Below are positions 24,757 through 37,545 of a stretch of DNA of 64,000 nucleotides, in pieces. The DNA is from Sophora flavescens (taxonomy: Eukaryota; Streptophyta; Magnoliopsida; Fabales; Fabaceae). Location of the stretch: positions 240,589,086 to 240,653,085 of the forward strand of contig CM061064.1 in NCBI GenBank assembly GCA_030762895.1, in the 5' to 3' direction. Each line of letters opens with the position of its first letter. Position 1 is the first letter of the stretch. The position numbers were made by a program, and so were the translations under genes. Under the pieces are notes generated by a model. The model saw only the letters and a list, made by a program, of their open reading frames with translations. It searched no databases and had not been told where the DNA came from.

Positions 24757-27153
24757 CCAAGCTTGGCCGAACCTATGGGTAATAGGAGAAAATATGTTGT
24801 GTTTCAACTTTTCAAGCATGACACTTGTTTTGATCTAATGAATACCTATTATAGTTAAATCAAAGAGCTTGATGATTTTAAAAATCCCTAGCCTATTTTA
24901 TGAAGCAAGGCCGAAACCTTAAGTTCATGGATTGAATGAGTTTTATTTCAATTTTTGAAATTGAACAATTGATTTAAGCTTTTCAATACCTAAAAGTGTT
25001 GAATCCAAAAGATAGAAATCAAATAAAATTCCTAGCCTATTTTACTATTGATGGCCGAAACTCTAACTATTTGGGTTAGATTAGTTTTTGATTCAATCTT
25101 TGTCAAGTGACAATTGATTATGTATCTCTAATACTTAAAGATCATTAATCCAAGAGTTAGTAAAATTTGGACATCTCCAGCCTATTAATCCTATCATGGC
25201 CGAACCCTAGTCATGAGAACTAGGTGATTTTTGTTGTTTCATTTGGTTGATTTTGTTATGATTTTTATGTGAAGGATTAGTGTGGTTGTTGTGCGCAATT
25301 GTGTGGAGAATCATAATTTCCGAGAAGAAATTTCAAAGAGGAAACTGTAACTTCAAGAGGTAAGGGGAGTACCTGAGGGTTTTTTCCAATAGCTATATGC
25401 TATTAGTTGTGGTCTGTATAATTTATTTGGTGTGTTTATTATTTTATGTAGTTTAAAATTATCTGTTTTGCAATTATCTGCTTTTAATCGGTTATCTGCA
25501 TTTAATTGTTATAGCATTTTAATTGGCTTGACCTTATTGTTGTTGTTGATTGTGGATTGAAAACCCCGATAGTGGTCAGTGCTCAATTAATTACGAGGTT
25601 AAAAGCATTAAAAAGCTTTTTATGTAATAATGAATTTTAATTGATGGAAAATAGTAATATAATATTACTTAATTATTTGGTTGGTTGAAAATGAGAAAGT
25701 GTTGAAAATAATATTATTTTAATGATTTAATGGCATAAGAGTGTTTTATGAGTTATAGTGAGGACGTAACCGTGAAAATATTTTAGTACTGCTAATTTTT
25801 ATGTAAGAAATTTCTAAATAGTAGAAAATATTATTATAAAAAATTAAGTTTCAAAAATAATTTTATTATGGTGTTTGAAAACATATTTTACTAGAAAAGT
25901 CAAATTTTGACTAAAAACGTTTTTAAAACGTCAAGCGATGAACAATTCCGATAACGTTTACGAAAAGCATTATTAAAAGCAGCATCATTGGTTAAAATAG
26001 AGAATTAATCTCAAAACTGTATTTTTTTTGGAACTAAGTTTGGAAGTAAATATTTTTAGAAGAAAATGAGTTTTAAGTGATTTGATGATTTTATAAATGA
26101 ATTTCCAACGTAAAAGGATTTTCTATAAACTAGTTTTATACAATGGTGTTATTTCCAACAACTTGGATAAGTTGTGGAGTTTTGTTTTGGATTTGTGTTT
26201 CATAGAACAAAAATGGTTTTAAAGGGATAAACGAACCTAGTGACCGAGACGTTGGGGTTCTAGTGTTCTATGGTATCGACCGTGTGTCCTAAAGGTGAAG
26301 TTATGGACTGTTTGTCCTATAAACGTTATATAAGTTTTGTGCTTTATAATCTACGAACCTAAGACTGAATGCATCGGTCTGGATTTCGTGATTTGCACAT
26401 TTGGACTTGGAGTCCTTTTTGTTGGAATGGTTGATAAACTTAAATGTTTAAACGTTGGATTGGTCGTGAGTCTTTGATCTCCGACAAGGAAAGAATGAAC
26501 ACAAAGAAAAATGATGAAAACAAAATGTTTTACATTTGCATTTGTGGCAGACGTGCCTGACGTTGTGTCGTGAGACCTTGATCGATAAGGTATCATGTGG
26601 CGATGTACATTGTGCCTTTATGGACAATAAAACCATGTGACGTTGATCATTGTACCTTGAGTTGGACAATGGTATCATGGAAAATTGACGTGACGTTGTG
26701 CCTAATATATTTGGCAATCGAGATTGATCAACTCATTTTAGTGATGTTGGGATCTCCGTAGATTAAGTACACAGTTTTAGATGACGAATATTGAAGTATT
26801 ATGCATTGTTTTAAAAATGACGATGACTGTCGGGTATGACACTCTTTGATAAACTATCTGTTTATTTTCGAACGTTGATGTTATTATAACTATATATGTT
26901 ATTTATTGTTTTGTGTGTCACGCATGTAGTTATCGTTTTAAAATCCATATATTGGTTCTCACCCTTGCGTTTATCTCTTCGTCTGGTTTTTTCGTTGTAC
27001 CTTTGTATAGGAGTACAGATGTTGCAGAGGAATTCCTTATGTCACTCAGAGACTTATGTCCGGATTGCGAAAAGAGGTGTGTGATCATAGGGATGATCAC
27101 GGGAGCTTATCAGTGAGTGTTTTGTACAACGACCAGCTTAGGTTTGTGTTTGA

Positions 27154-29097
27154 TGAGACGCCTCGACGTCCCATTAAAGAAAACCTAAAATATTAAGACC
27201 TAATTTTGTTATTGTCGTTAAGCGAGCATATTAAAACAGCGGAAAATTTAAAACTTAAAATATATCCAACATATATACATAAATACATAACATATACATC
27301 TCAAGTCCTGATACAGTACAATAGAGGGAATCCCATCAGTCGGATCCCAAAATGTACAAACTGATAATCAAACAAAATAAAAACAACATCCTAAAGAGAC
27401 AAGACGCGCTGGCCATAGACTCTGTACTCAACTATGAGGATCGACTGCTCATCCTCCAACGTCTGGCTCATACGAGGTCCCATCAAGCTCCTCCACTGCT
27501 GGCTCCCCCGTAGGATCTTCTCCTCACAATCACAAAAAGAAAACATATGCAATATAGAGAAGATAGGGATAAGAAACCATATAACATCAAACATGGAAAG
27601 GGTTTAGCAACATTTAATTAAATAACGACACACTAAACATCCATCTCCCAAGTATAATTATATGTAACACCATCACCCTCAATCAACATCTAGGATCTTT
27701 CCTCTACCCTCCATCATGATACAATGCAAAATGCTGTATGAATAATCTCCTTAGGTATCGGCCATATCCGGATATCACAACAATATAATCGACACGTCCC
27801 AGAGTCCCCGGCGCACACCCTCATCCGCGGCTGGAGGGTGCCCATGCAAAGCAATGGCACTATAGCTACACAACCCAGTGCACACCTCTGGACCACAATC
27901 CAGGATGCACATGAAATGCATGAACTATAGCTGCGACTAAAATGAAATCATCTCTAGACGGTCCGCCGTTAGCCTATCCCCGAGAATTTTCCCTCTGAGG
28001 CATAGACCCTACTCGACCATGTTTCAGGTCCCTCATATCACAGACCGTGTTTCAGGTCACCCCCTAGTTCCTTAACCGGTCATCCTAATCTTGTAGATAA
28101 CCTCAAAATAATCTCATCTCATTAATCTCAACCTCATCTCACGATAATCATCTCGGATGGGCACTGCTATCACATATCGTATGAAATCCCCAAATATATC
28201 CTCGTGTCTCAACATAACTTATGATTTACTCAATCCTCTAAGCACAATCATTACACTCATCCTATCATCATAATCTCTCTCATGGCCTTTTCTTTCTCTC
28301 TGTTTTTCTATGTCATTCTCTTATTATTATTTTTTTCCATCTCTGCGATACTTTAATGTGGAAGAAAAAGGGACATAACGTGAATGGCATTTCTAATCAT
28401 GAAGCAAGCAGCTTGCTTATGTTGTCATTGGATGATCATAAGATGTAGAACTTTGGGGTGAATCAAAGAAAGGAAGTCAAGCAGCTGCATGGTTCTTAAA
28501 TGACCATAGAATGGACTAATACTTGCGTCAATTAATGAAAGGAAAGGCAGCAGGATACGTGGCCATTTTGGTTATCATCAAAATGCTGAAAATTTGCATG
28601 ACTTTGCAACAAGCCCGAGCAGGAGGTGCCTTCTCGTTAACAAGTGGCAAAATTTGAAGGTAGAGGTGTCAAGGATTTAATAAACTGATGTATACCCCTG
28701 ATCCTAAGCCCAGAAGTTTATTTGAGTTAATTTAATTTGGTTAAAACTTGTAACTAGGGTATAATTAATTAAGACTAGTGCTATTTACTCATAATGAGTA
28801 AAAATTGAGTAAATTAATTATAATCATATAGCTATGATTAAGATTTATATCTATGACTAATTATCTTTTAATGTTGTTGACGATAAACCACCTTAATTAA
28901 GAATTTAAATTGAGGTGCTTCCAATAGGGGTTTTTAACGTACTTGCTTGAGGTGTTTACCTACTGAAAAATTTGGGTTGCTTGAATTTTATTTTGAACTT
29001 GCATATGTGTTTGGATTCTTAAATAAATTTTAGATTTATCTAACCCTCACTCCCATCTAATTAAAATATTTAATTTCCCGAAAGATAGGATGTTACA
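27154..29097 (-). repeat. LTR of the truncated element C copy
   Basis: In minus sense it starts TGTAACATCC and ends GTCGAGGCGTCTCA, matching the intact LTR end at 51644. It keeps the terminal 80 bp that the 5' LTR of the main C copy lacks. Confidence 0.85.
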
Positions 29098-29134
29098 TTA
29101 CTACCCCCTTAAAAGAAATTCCGTCCTCAGTACC

Positions 29135-29417
29135 TCAGAAAAGATGTGGATATTGCTGCTGTATATCTGCCTCGCGCTCCCACGTAGCATCTCCAGTAAC
29201 CTCATCCCAATTGACCTTAACCAAAGGAATCTGTCTACCACAGAATTCTTTAATCCTTCTATCTGCGATCTTAATCGGTAAAGCCTCATATTCTAGATTC
29301 TCTCGGAGTTGTATAGACTCAGGCTCAAGTACATGAGAAGGATTAGGGTAATATTTTCTCAACTGGGAAACATGGAAGACATCATGAAGGTGGGAAAGGT
29401 AAGATGGTAAGGCTATC
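29135..29417 (-). pseudogene. Integrase C-terminus, truncated
   Basis: About 94 codons match the last part of the polyprotein at 42640-42928, including HDVFHVSQLRKYYPNPSH, an R-R-I-K-E segment, and a chromodomain-like ending with tWE and YPHLF. This remnant has no premature stop. Upstream catalytic integrase, RNase H and reverse transcriptase are absent, so it cannot function. The stop codon lies 17 bp before the polypurine tract region, as in the full copy. Confidence 0.85.
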
Positions 29418-30469
29418 TGAACATGGCAACTGATTTTTAGTCTTAGGTTCCATACTAACATCACTATGTCTTTAATTAACATGTTTCAATAACAACAGAA
29501 GTTAATCATTTCATGGCATTAAAGCACTAATACGTTTAATCACGATTTACAATCACCATCATCAACAATATTCACCATACATTAATCAAGCCATGTAAAC
29601 CACACTGACAAGTATCTCTATTCATACATTAATAACAATAATCATCAATCATATATTCAATTAAGACATATAGCATACAAAAGGGTCATGGGTTATCCCT
29701 CATCTTATGCTACCCCAAAACCTATGTGTTCATTCTAATTCCATATCCCCATACCTGGTATGAAGATTGCAATTCAAAAAGGAAGAGAAGAAAATGTCCA
29801 CTTGGGTCTCGTCTCACGAACAGTTGATCACTATCTCAAGAACCACAACCAAAAAACCTTGATTCATTTCTTAATTACGAAAATTCAAGAGAATAACAAA
29901 AGTAAACAAGGCCACACACAATTACCTTGTTTAAAAACCCCAAACAGAAATATAACGATGTAGAAAGTCGGCACGAATGAGCGTGTATCAGCAATGACGT
30001 TCTTCTGGCAAGAGACAACGAAGAACGATGAACAAAAATGATTTCTTGAGAGAGTTTTAGAGAGAAAGCAATGGAAACTCTAAGAGAAAAGTGGGAGGCA
30101 GTTTTATGAGGTTAGAAATGTGTGAAATAGGGCTTAGGTCTTTGTTTGGAGGCTTAACGAATTAGGCTGAAACTAGGCTGAAACAGAAGCCCCAAAATGC
30201 AATGTTGTTAGCGTTGTTAGGTAGGGCGCATGAACGTTAGGCCGGGCTCAGATTCATTAGGTCGGGCGCAGAAACTTTAGGCCAGACTGATTTTGTAAAA
30301 ATCCAAAACATGAATTTTCTGCTCTATTGCGCCGGGTGAACCTACTTGCACCCGACGAATTCCATCATACAAGAATTCATTATTAAGACCCTCCCAAAGG
30401 TTGAACTACCTCTAACATAACCATATACATAAATATCAAACATATCAAACACATAACAACATACATATG
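29418..30469. other. Unassigned repeat-like DNA
   Basis: No gene is visible. Composition and features, such as purine-rich GAGAGAGTTTTAGAGAGAAAG and repeated GGTCGGGCGCA/GGCCGGGCTCA motifs near 30230-30290, resemble the interior of a plant gypsy LTR read backwards. I find no partner in the window to prove it. Confidence 0.4.
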
Positions 30470-33400
30470 CCAAATAAGTCGAAAGAATTAACTCCAGATT
30501 CTTTTGTGTAACACCGCGATTTCTGCTGTTTCTGTTGTTTTCTGTATCGATAAACAAACATCTATTTATATTTTTATCTGAAAATTAGAAAATTATTTTG
30601 GGAAAACCAAAGTCATATTCATATCATACTTATTTTTATAAGTATACGGTGAAATTTTTGGTTGAAAATTCAGACAAAACCTGGTCTGCGTTTTCACTGA
30701 CAGTAAGATTTTAATGATCAGAAAACCTAATTTCGACCCGTGAACGAAATGGATAGTGTTTATATATCATTTCCAATGATTTAGGTCATTTTTAAATTTT
30801 CAAAATAAATATGTTATTATACTCAATTCGGGCGTAAAACCTAAATCGGGAGACTAACGGAGTCGGAAACGGAACTATGGAGACTGAACCAGACACCAGG
30901 CCACCGAGGGACACATGTCACATAGTTGTGGTGAGTAGGGTGAGTCACCACTTATGACTCACCTTTGTCATGATTAATTTGCAAAATATCTTAGATATTT
31001 GCTACGTAAAAAGACTAAAATGCCCCTAAGTGTATTTAGAAACCCTAAACTACCCTTATGACTCATTAATACTTGACCCCTCACTCTCTTCTACTCACGG
31101 AAGCCCCTCCCCCCTCACACACTCTCTCATTTCTTCAACTTCAACCAAGAACAACAAAGAAAACCATAGGTTCTTAAGTGATTCTTTGCAAGTTTGGATC
31201 AATTTCTTCATCTTTTCTCAATCTTCAAGAGGTAACCATTCTTCTTTCATGATCATTCTTGTCTTAGATCCATTTATTTTGCTATGATCATGAAGTTTAA
31301 GTTCTTAGATCTAGAACTTTGGAAATTCCTAGGAAATCATAGAAAAATCCTTTTCATATGATTCCAATTGCTATGAACTAGTTATGATCCCTAGTATCTT
31401 CATTCATGAGCATGTGTAAAAATAAAATTTCCTTCCCATTTTTCTCTAAGAGGCCGAAACCTCACTTGTGAGGATGGAGGAGGTTTTGTTTCAATTTCAA
31501 GCCATGATCATTAATTATGTCATATCTAATGCTTAAGAATCACTAATCTAAGAGCATGTGAATTTTAGAAATTTCTAGCCATTTTTAGTAGTCATGGCCG
31601 AATCCTAACCATGAAATGGGTTAGATGAATTTTCTTCATTTTCAAGTTATGGCAATTTTCTCTAACTCTACACTACTATAAGGTTATAGATCTAAAAGTA
31701 TGTGGAATTTTGAAACCTCGAACCTATTTTCTTAGCTTGGACCGAAACCATACCCATAGGAAATAATAGATTTTTTTTCAAAGTTTAATTAGTTATGTGT
31801 TGTTTTGTGAAGGATTGTGTTAGTAGTTGTTGTTCGGAGTTTGTGGAGGAAACCGGACTTGAAAACCGAGACTTCGTTGAATCAGAACTTGAATCTTCAA
31901 AGGTAAGGGGAGTTTGCCTGAGGAGCTTCGACAACTATGTGTATAAATTGTTTGGTGTGTCTGTAATTAATGGTTGTAGTTTGTGGTGTTTGTTTTAAAA
32001 TTATTGCATAATATTCTATGATGCATGATTTATCTGTGAAAGCATGCTATCAATTGCGATGTGTGAATTTACTGTTGGTTGTGAAAGCATGTGATAAATT
32101 GTGTGGGATGAAATTTTCTGTTGATTTTTATGATTGGCTGGAAGCTTGACACCGGTCAGTGCTTATTGAAAATTTAGGATAAAAATGTTAAGAAAATTTA
32201 AGGGAAATATTATGTTTTTGAAAATTGATGGATTTAATTTTTAAGTCAAAAATAATAATATTTTAATGAGTTTTAACAAAAGCATAAGTTAATGAGCAAC
32301 CGTGCATACGTAACCGTGAAAAAAATTTCACTTTCGCACTTTTTTCGAAAATGTCGGGAGAAAATGGAAATAAAATCTTAATTTTAAGAAAATTTATTTT
32401 TTTAAAAAAAGTCTTTTAAGATTGATAATAAATAAATTTATATGCCAAAAATATTTTTCAAAGTGTTAATGGATTTTTAAAAAAATGAAAATAAAGGATT
32501 TGAGGAAAAATGATTTTCGATACGTTTTAAAACGAATTTCATCAGAAAAGGATTTTCGGAAAAAAATTTAAGAACAACGGAAATTTCCGACAAACTTGAT
32601 AAGTTTTCGGAGTTTTTATTTTTGGTATTTGTGTTTCACTGAACAGAAATTCTTTGGAGAAAAATCAAGGAAAGGATAAGGACCTAGATTGCCGAGATGT
32701 CGGGCTAGTGTTCCTAAAAGGAAATTGCACTTGGAAGGAAAAGGAATTGGAATACCTAAGGAAGGGTAGTCGGGAGCTTTAAGCCTCGACAGATGAGAAA
32801 CAAACGACAAAGAACAGTTACGATAACAAAGGATTTTACATGCATAGTCTGGCAAACATGCCATATTTGGGCAGACATGTCTTGGGTATCGAGCTACAAT
32901 TTCACAAAGGGTGAATTGAGTAAATTGGTTAGTTACGAACCAAAGATAAATTCTAGGGTCTTTGGGTCTTAGGGACATTCGGGCTTCGAAAATCTAGCGA
33001 ATACTTGGGGCCTTGCAACCTCGGGTCGTGGAATTCGGTTACCCGGCCCGAATGTACTCAATAGGGAACTATTCCAATATTATTTTAGGTGCTCCATCGT
33101 GATATTCCCTGAACAATTGGAGCCGGACCTAAATTTAGAGGCCGGTCTCATGAGACAATTGTGTTAAGGGTATCACAGCCTAATCATTGCTCGAAGAAGG
33201 GAAGTTAGGAATCTCCGGAGAATAAAGGTCAAGACTCATAGGAATGGATATTGAAGGGTCATGCATTTTTGAAAAATTACGATTGGATGATCGTGTATGA
33301 ATCCCATTGGTAGGAAATATTTATAATATGTATACATGATGTTTGTTTGAGTGTCGTGCATGTAGTTATTGTAAGAATAGAATATGTGAATGTTGTGTGT

Positions 33401-34650
33401 CAATATGGCCACACATGTATGCTATTTATAATCTCGTATTAGGTTACAAGAGAATCAATAATAAATACAAAGGAATCAAATCAAATCTCTAATTAGTAAC
33501 GAACCCCTAATTACTAGCACCTATTTATGTACATATTAAGCACATGTTAAATATGCTTTCTAATAGTTATCATGATGAAACTCAATGATGGTATCTCACC
33601 CTTGCTTTATTTATTTTCATGTTGTGCTTCTACTATGCTACTATATATATATTCGAGTATAGATGAGCCAAATGAGTCAGATATCGTACACGGGAATGCG
33701 TTTCGTGCACTTTGACGAGGCTGATGACGGAAACGTGTGGAGGACTAACCTAGATACTTCTGTGGGGAGTTCTCGGGAGGATTTCCCAATGGGTATTCTT
33801 AAGTGTGACTAGCAGTAGGATTTTGATTTGGGTTTACTTTTGGAAAGTAGTACCGCTACTATATAGGTTTAGTTTATGTGTGTTTTTCTTATGCTATGGC
33901 TTAAATAATGATTGTAATATAAAGGGCCATATGTAAAACCTTCTTGATGCATATATATGTATTCGGTTGTTTGTTAAGTATAACGATTTCGATTGTATCG
34001 TTTGAGGAAACGAAAAATAAAAATCTATCACTAATTTTCAAGGAAGTTAGGAAATAGAGAAAATTATTTTTTTTTCAGAAAGCAACCAGCGTAATAATTT
34101 TCAGTCTTTTGGTTTCAACATGTAGCGCCAAGGGGGTGTTACATTTTGCCCCTTCGGTCTCCCAAAAAACCCAAAAGAATCTTCCATCAATCAAATCCAC
34201 AAATGACCCCACACAAATCTCAAATAAATTTGCCCCATTGAGTGATGAGATACTTGCCAAAATAACCTCTCTGAGAGAACCTCTTGCCTTCAAAATAAAA
34301 CTAGCTTGCAAAAAGCATGCCCTCCTAGAGCAAGAATATGGTAACCCCACAACTGAAAATCCTTGGGATATGTTACAACAACTTATTCTAAATGGATTTG
34401 GCTGGGTCCCAACCAGCAGTGCTACAAAGAATTTACAATTTTATCAGTACATTCTAATTGATACACATTCTGTCAAGATTGAGCAAGAAGTAAATGCTAA
34501 CGCCCCTCAAATAATTACCTATTCAAAATACAAAATAATGAAAGCCCTCACCCTTTCAGATTAGGGACAAGGCCCATTCATGCCCAAAAGATTTTCAAGG
34601 GTATTTGACCCCCCAGTTTACAACTGCTGGGATTACCAAAAAGCCTGGGA
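30470..34650 (+). pseudogene. Pararetrovirus ORF2, N-terminal part, split by a solo LTR
   Basis: Viral sequence starts at about 30470 and stops at 30506. It resumes at 34150 after the solo LTR and ends at the CTGGGA of 34645-34650. It corresponds to roughly residues 18-190 of ORF2 and is in the opposite orientation to the main copy at 54883-56184, sharing for example LSDEILAKITS and KHALLEQEYGNPTTENPW. It holds about 93 nt that the main copy lacks and one in-frame TAG within that extra segment (34562-34564). The function of ORF2 is unknown. It is not an expressed gene here. Confidence 0.85.
30507..34144 (+). mobile_element. Solo LTR of the A family
   Basis: This 3638-bp LTR begins TGTAACACCG and ends GGGTGTTACA. 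The target duplication TTTTG is at 30502-30506 and 34145-34149. Removing it rejoins pararetrovirus ORF2 exactly as in the main copy near 56080-56110. It has the A-family landmarks (TTTTCACTGACAGTAAGA, the GGCAGACATG motif, AGAAAGCAACCAGCG near the end) but is clearly diverged. There is no internal region. Confidence 0.92.
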
Positions 34651-34747
34651 AGGCCACTGCGGATCATCTCAACAATTAGTAGAATAAGTGTAGTAATGAA
34701 ATAGATGAATCAGAGTATAAATCAAAATATTGTTATCAAACTATCTG

Positions 34748-34753
34748 TTTATT
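34748..34753 (-). terminator. Poly(A) signal in the leader fragment
   Basis: AATAAA on the minus strand, at the same place relative to the TATA box as in the main viral copy (54598-54603). Confidence 0.5.
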
Positions 34754-34938
34754 TCATGTAGATGACAGTACAAAAGTACAAAGGATTATCAACTTAAAAC
34801 TTTTATCAATTGACTTACAAAGAAAACCTTCAATGTAGCTTGCTTCAAAGCTTTTACACTACAAGATTACAAAGAAAACTTAATTAGTAAATGAGGTCGA
34901 AGGTAAGTCCGAGTCTTCAACTGAGAGGGAGAGGCTTC

Positions 34939-34945
34939 TTAAATA
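34939..34945 (-). promoter_or_regulatory. TATA box in the leader fragment
   Basis: TATTTAA on the minus strand within CTTCTATTTAAGAAGCCTC, identical to the main copy at 54789-54795. Confidence 0.5.
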
Positions 34946-35032
34946 GAAGGGAGAAGATCCTCTGAATAATGCGAACTTGAAATCATTTGAAATCCGCAAA
35001 GCAGGTACTGTTTTACTTTTGACTTTGCTACT

Positions 35033-35838
35033 TTAATTATTGTAACCATGTGAGCTTGTCGGCCAGTAAATCAGGTTCGGCACAACACGGCAATCGACTT
35101 TTCCTTTTGCTTTTATTGAGAGCTGGTGACTGAAAGTAATCTTGTCGGCCATCTTTAATCTGTGTGAGATGTGACAAGACCATAGTGACTTTATCGAATT
35201 ATTGATCAAAAAATCCAACATCTGGATCTGCATTTTCCAGATATGGATTGTAATCAGACCCAATAGAAGATGAATTGTCGTCTTCTTCATCTGAACCAAT
35301 TGATGAGAGGGATTCTTTTAACATCTTTTTATATTCTTGTGGAGTTGTAGCACTGAAGTTAATTGTATATGAGGTTACTGTTTGATTTGATGAACTGTAA
35401 ACTTCTTTTGCTTTTGGAGGAGGAGTCTTAGGGGGTTCAAAGGCTGGAGGAACCCTTTTTGAGCGAACCTTATTTTTCCAAGAGATGAACTTTGTTTCCA
35501 CCACATTTTCGTTAAATTTTCTCCACCATGAAATTGTGTTTACTGAACAAATATATTTGGAAAATGGTTCTGGTAAATGTGAGTGGTATTCATAATTGAA
35601 TTTGAGTAACTAGGCAATCCCAAACCGAGCACAAAAATGAAGTAACTTTCCAAAGATTGGGATTGATGGAGTTAAATTTTTATATTCATTGTAAATATTA
35701 TAAAGTGTATTTGGAAGAACGTCGGCAGATAGGCCATTCTCCCAAAACAATTCCATAAACTAGTTGTGGTATCTAGATTGGTTATTTAGAAATTTAAAGT
35801 ACCAAGAATGATGGGGATTTGGTTGATGGAGTACCATC
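35033..35838 (-). pseudogene. Pararetrovirus ORF2, C-terminal part
   Basis: This copy keeps the C-terminus that the main copy has lost by frameshift: an acidic, serine-rich end with EEDDNSSSIGSDYNPYLEN that stops after GFFDQ (at about 35199). Basic residues and KTPPPK-type proline-lysine stretches precede it. The upstream part has in-frame stops, for example at about 35609. The function is unknown; an acidic tail may bind basic partners, but that is inference. Confidence 0.8.
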
Positions 35839-35844
35839 TCCCAG

Positions 35845-35865
35845 AATGCCACTACAGATCATCTC
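35845..35865 (-). mobile_element. Pararetrovirus leader fragment, left half
   Basis: This is the primer-site end of the leader (AATGCC..GATCATCTC). It is split by element C; the other half is at 51650-51692. The last five bases ATCTC (35861-35865) are the target duplication of element C. Confidence 0.85.
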
Positions 35866-36530
35866 TGTAACACCCCATCTTTTGTGGAAAAAAATCGACA
35901 TTTTAATTAGATGGGAATGAGGGTTAGATAAATCTAAAATTATTTAAGAATCCAAACACATATGCAAGTTCAAAATAAAATTTAAGCAACTCAAAATTTT
36001 CATTAGGCAAGCACCTCAATTTAAATCCTTAATTAAGGTGGTTTATCATTAACAACATTAAAAGATAATTAGACATAGATATAGATCTTAATCATAGATA
36101 GCTAGATAGTTATAATGAATTTACTCAAGTTTTAGTCATCATGATTAATTAGCACTAATCTTAATTCACTATACTCTAGTTACATGTTTCAACTTAATTA
36201 AATTAACTAAAATGAATTTTATTTATCTTATGAGTAGTAGTACATTACAATTCTATAATAGATGACACCTCCACCTTCCAAAATTTTGGCTGCATGAAAG
36301 CATGCCACCTCCTGCTAGTTACTATTACAAAGTCACGCAAGTTTTTAAGCTTTTCTATGATCAAACAATGACCATGTCTCCTGTTGGGTTCACTTAACGC
36401 AAAAAGGAAGTTTAATTTTCCTTTCTCCATGCAATTCCACGACACCAAAAAAAAGCCACGCCTCCTTTCTTCAATTCATGCCAGCATTGAATCCTAGTAA
36501 GTATAGTCTTAAGTGAGTCATAATAGTATA

Positions 36531-36655
36531 ATAGGTAGGTAGGTAGGTAGATAGGTAGATAGATAGATAGATAGATAGGTAGATAGATAGATAGATAGAT
36601 AGATTGATTGATAGATAGATTGATTGATAGATAGATAGATAGATTGATTGAGAGG
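36531..36655 (+). repeat. TAGG/TAGA/TTGA tetranucleotide microsatellite
   Basis: About 30 tetranucleotide units, absent from the 3' LTR at the matching position, where a GA-rich tract lies instead (49640-49690). The 91-codon frame over it is a low-complexity artefact. Confidence 0.9.
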
Positions 36656-37312
36656 GTGAGAGAATTTCCTGAGCCGATTCGGATCAATCCGTTCGTCCTA
36701 TCAAAATTTTGATTATATCGTTGTGATCCTCACTATGTCTACTTCATTATCCTATCTTTCTTTTCTTGATTAGGCTAAGGTAAGTCTATGTCCTTTTTAT
36801 GCCTAAATGCCGTCGGCGACGGTATTGAGGTTATCTTTCAATTCATTTATCGGTTTCCAATTCCGTCTTCAGATTTGGATTATACGTAACGTGTGCTTCA
36901 CAATGATGTGTTCAGGTGAATTTTTGGAACCCCGGAGGGTGTAGAACTGTGCGTGGCAGATTTGAGGGAGTATAGGGAGTGTCCGTTTTGTTACTCTAGA
37001 GCTAGCCTAAGACATCTCAGGTGGGGGAACGAAACTATTTAACGTCGGAAACGGTGCGGTCACATTTAATTAGATAATGGTGTAGGGCGACCCAAACCCT
37101 ACACGAGAGCGAGTAACGGACAATGTCTATACCACATTGGGAACTACTTAGTGGTACCGATGATGATATAGAAATTGTGCGTTTATCGTCGTTATGCTAC
37201 ATACATAGATTATTTTAATATGTGATGATTGCATGTTTGACTGGTTGATGTGAACTTGATACTTGATATATGATATCGTGAGTATGGTAATTATTTTAGA
37301 AGTGTTTATACT

Positions 37313-37322
37313 TATTATTATT

Positions 37323-37367
<45 letters not shown>

Positions 37368-37394
37368 ATTATTACTACTACTACTACTGTGATG

Positions 37395-37453
<59 letters not shown>

Positions 37454-37545
37454 GAGTATTATTATTATTGTTGTCATTATTCTCATAATTATTATTATTA
37501 TTATTATCATCATCATCATCATCATTATTATTATTATAATATTTC
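37313..37545 (+). repeat. Compound TTA/TTG/ACT/ATT/ATC microsatellite
   Basis: Trinucleotide runs: TTG at about 37324-37366, ACT at about 37374-37388, ATT at about 37398-37450 and 37487-37540. The long isoleucine/valine frames on both strands are translations of the repeat. Confidence 0.9.

Larger units (their letters stand above)
21537..27153 (+). mobile_element. Damaged LTR related to element A, interrupted by a solo LTR
   Basis: From 21537 the sequence follows the A-family LTR and is closest to the solo LTR at 30507-34144. Shared parts include the stretch around GAAAATTCAGACGGAA, the TTTTCACTGACAGTAAGA motif and the TTCAAGAGGTAAGGGGAG tract. The first 80 bp or so are missing. The right end is cut at 27153 by an element C fragment. 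Between 22283 and 24756 lies an inserted LTR. No coding region is present. Confidence 0.7.
27154..29417 (-). mobile_element. 3' end of an element C copy, minus strand
   Basis: An LTR (27154-29097), a polypurine tract (29098-29118) and the end of integrase (29135-29417) are in minus-strand order. The LTR is related to that of element C but shorter, with a different middle section at about 28310-28680. The element is cut off at about 29417, so the rest, including its 5' LTR, is missing. Confidence 0.85.
34653..35844 (-). mobile_element. Pararetrovirus fragment: leader plus ORF2 C-terminal part
   Basis: In viral sense this runs from the middle of ORF2 (CTGGGA at 35839-35844) through the ORF2 stop, the promoter region and the leader up to the primer-site end (GCCACTGC at 34653). 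Its left edge abuts the inverted N-terminal part of ORF2. Its right edge abuts another piece of leader. It aligns with 54503-55690 of the main copy. Confidence 0.88.

Noticed and set aside
27714..27896. 60-codon frame with relatives at 38015-38206 and 50906-51097
   Set aside because: It lies inside the element C LTR; similarity follows from LTR homology and no domain is seen.
36412..36687. 91-codon minus-strand frame with repeated Tyr-Leu-Ser-Ile
   Set aside because: It is a translation of the TAGA/TAGG microsatellite.
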